Below are positions 5,228-5,245 of a DNA stretch of 5,245 nucleotides, piece by piece. The position numbers were made by a program, and so were the translations under genes. The stretch is from an uncultured Collinsella sp. Its GTDB lineage: Bacteria; Actinomycetota; Coriobacteriia; Coriobacteriales; Coriobacteriaceae. The DNA lies in assembly GCA_959596505.1 (NCBI GenBank), contig CAUFWM010000070.1, positions 1-5,245 of the forward strand, written 5' to 3'. Each line of letters begins with the position of its first letter. The stretch's first letter is position 1. The notes under the pieces were generated by a model that worked only from the letters and a program-made list of their open reading frames with translations, was not told the origin of the DNA and searched no databases.

Positions 5228-5245
5228 TGGAGCGGACAACGGGGC
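5228..5245 (-). tRNA. Partial tRNA, probably a second tRNA-Gly (3' end only)
   Basis: Minus-strand GCCCCGTTGTCCGCTCCA is identical to the last 18 nt of the tRNA-Gly at 2940-3015: part of the T-arm, the acceptor 3' strand TGTCCGC, discriminator U and CCA. The gene is cut by the window edge, so the anticodon cannot be seen. A strong terminator follows at once. A glycine tRNA is likely from the acceptor and discriminator. Confidence 0.85.

Overview
The window looks like chromosome from a high-GC, anaerobic actinobacterium, most likely a Coriobacteriia member such as Collinsella. This is an inference from the GC-rich coding sequence, an anaerobic (glycyl-radical) ribonucleotide reductase, tRNA genes with encoded CCA ends, and an actinobacterial-looking GH13 alpha-glucosidase. 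I could not search a database. Every gene I can support lies on the minus strand, so transcription runs from high to low coordinates.

In transcription order: (1) the right edge holds the last 18 nt of a minus-strand tRNA, identical to the 3' end of the tRNA-Gly inside the window, followed by a strong intrinsic terminator. (2) A roughly 300-bp intergenic stretch holds a 105-bp imperfect palindrome, an 18-bp near-perfect palindrome (possible operator) and a weak promoter candidate. (3) A complete 577-aa GH13 alpha-glucosidase follows (4890 to 3157). (4) About 140 bp later, after a promoter with an A/T-rich upstream element, come tRNA-Gly(GCC) and tRNA-Val(GAC), 3 nt apart, ended by a clear intrinsic terminator. 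(5) An intergenic stretch of about 270 bp holds no convincing gene. (6) The promoter region of nrdD carries two NrdR-type boxes at the canonical 16-bp gap, then a leader of about 220 nt with several hairpins. (7) nrdD, the class III anaerobic ribonucleoside-triphosphate reductase (740 aa), ends 2 bases from the left edge, so its usual partner, the activase NrdG, would lie outside the window.

Functionally these are independent housekeeping and catabolic units: dNTP synthesis without oxygen under NrdR control, intracellular cleavage of alpha-glucosidic oligosaccharides, and tRNA supply. I see no phage, CRISPR, toxin-antitoxin or other defence-type system. The points most worth a second look are the NrdR box pair with the long structured nrdD leader, the palindromic element upstream of the glucosidase, and the glucosidase gene lying between two copies of the same tRNA 3' end.
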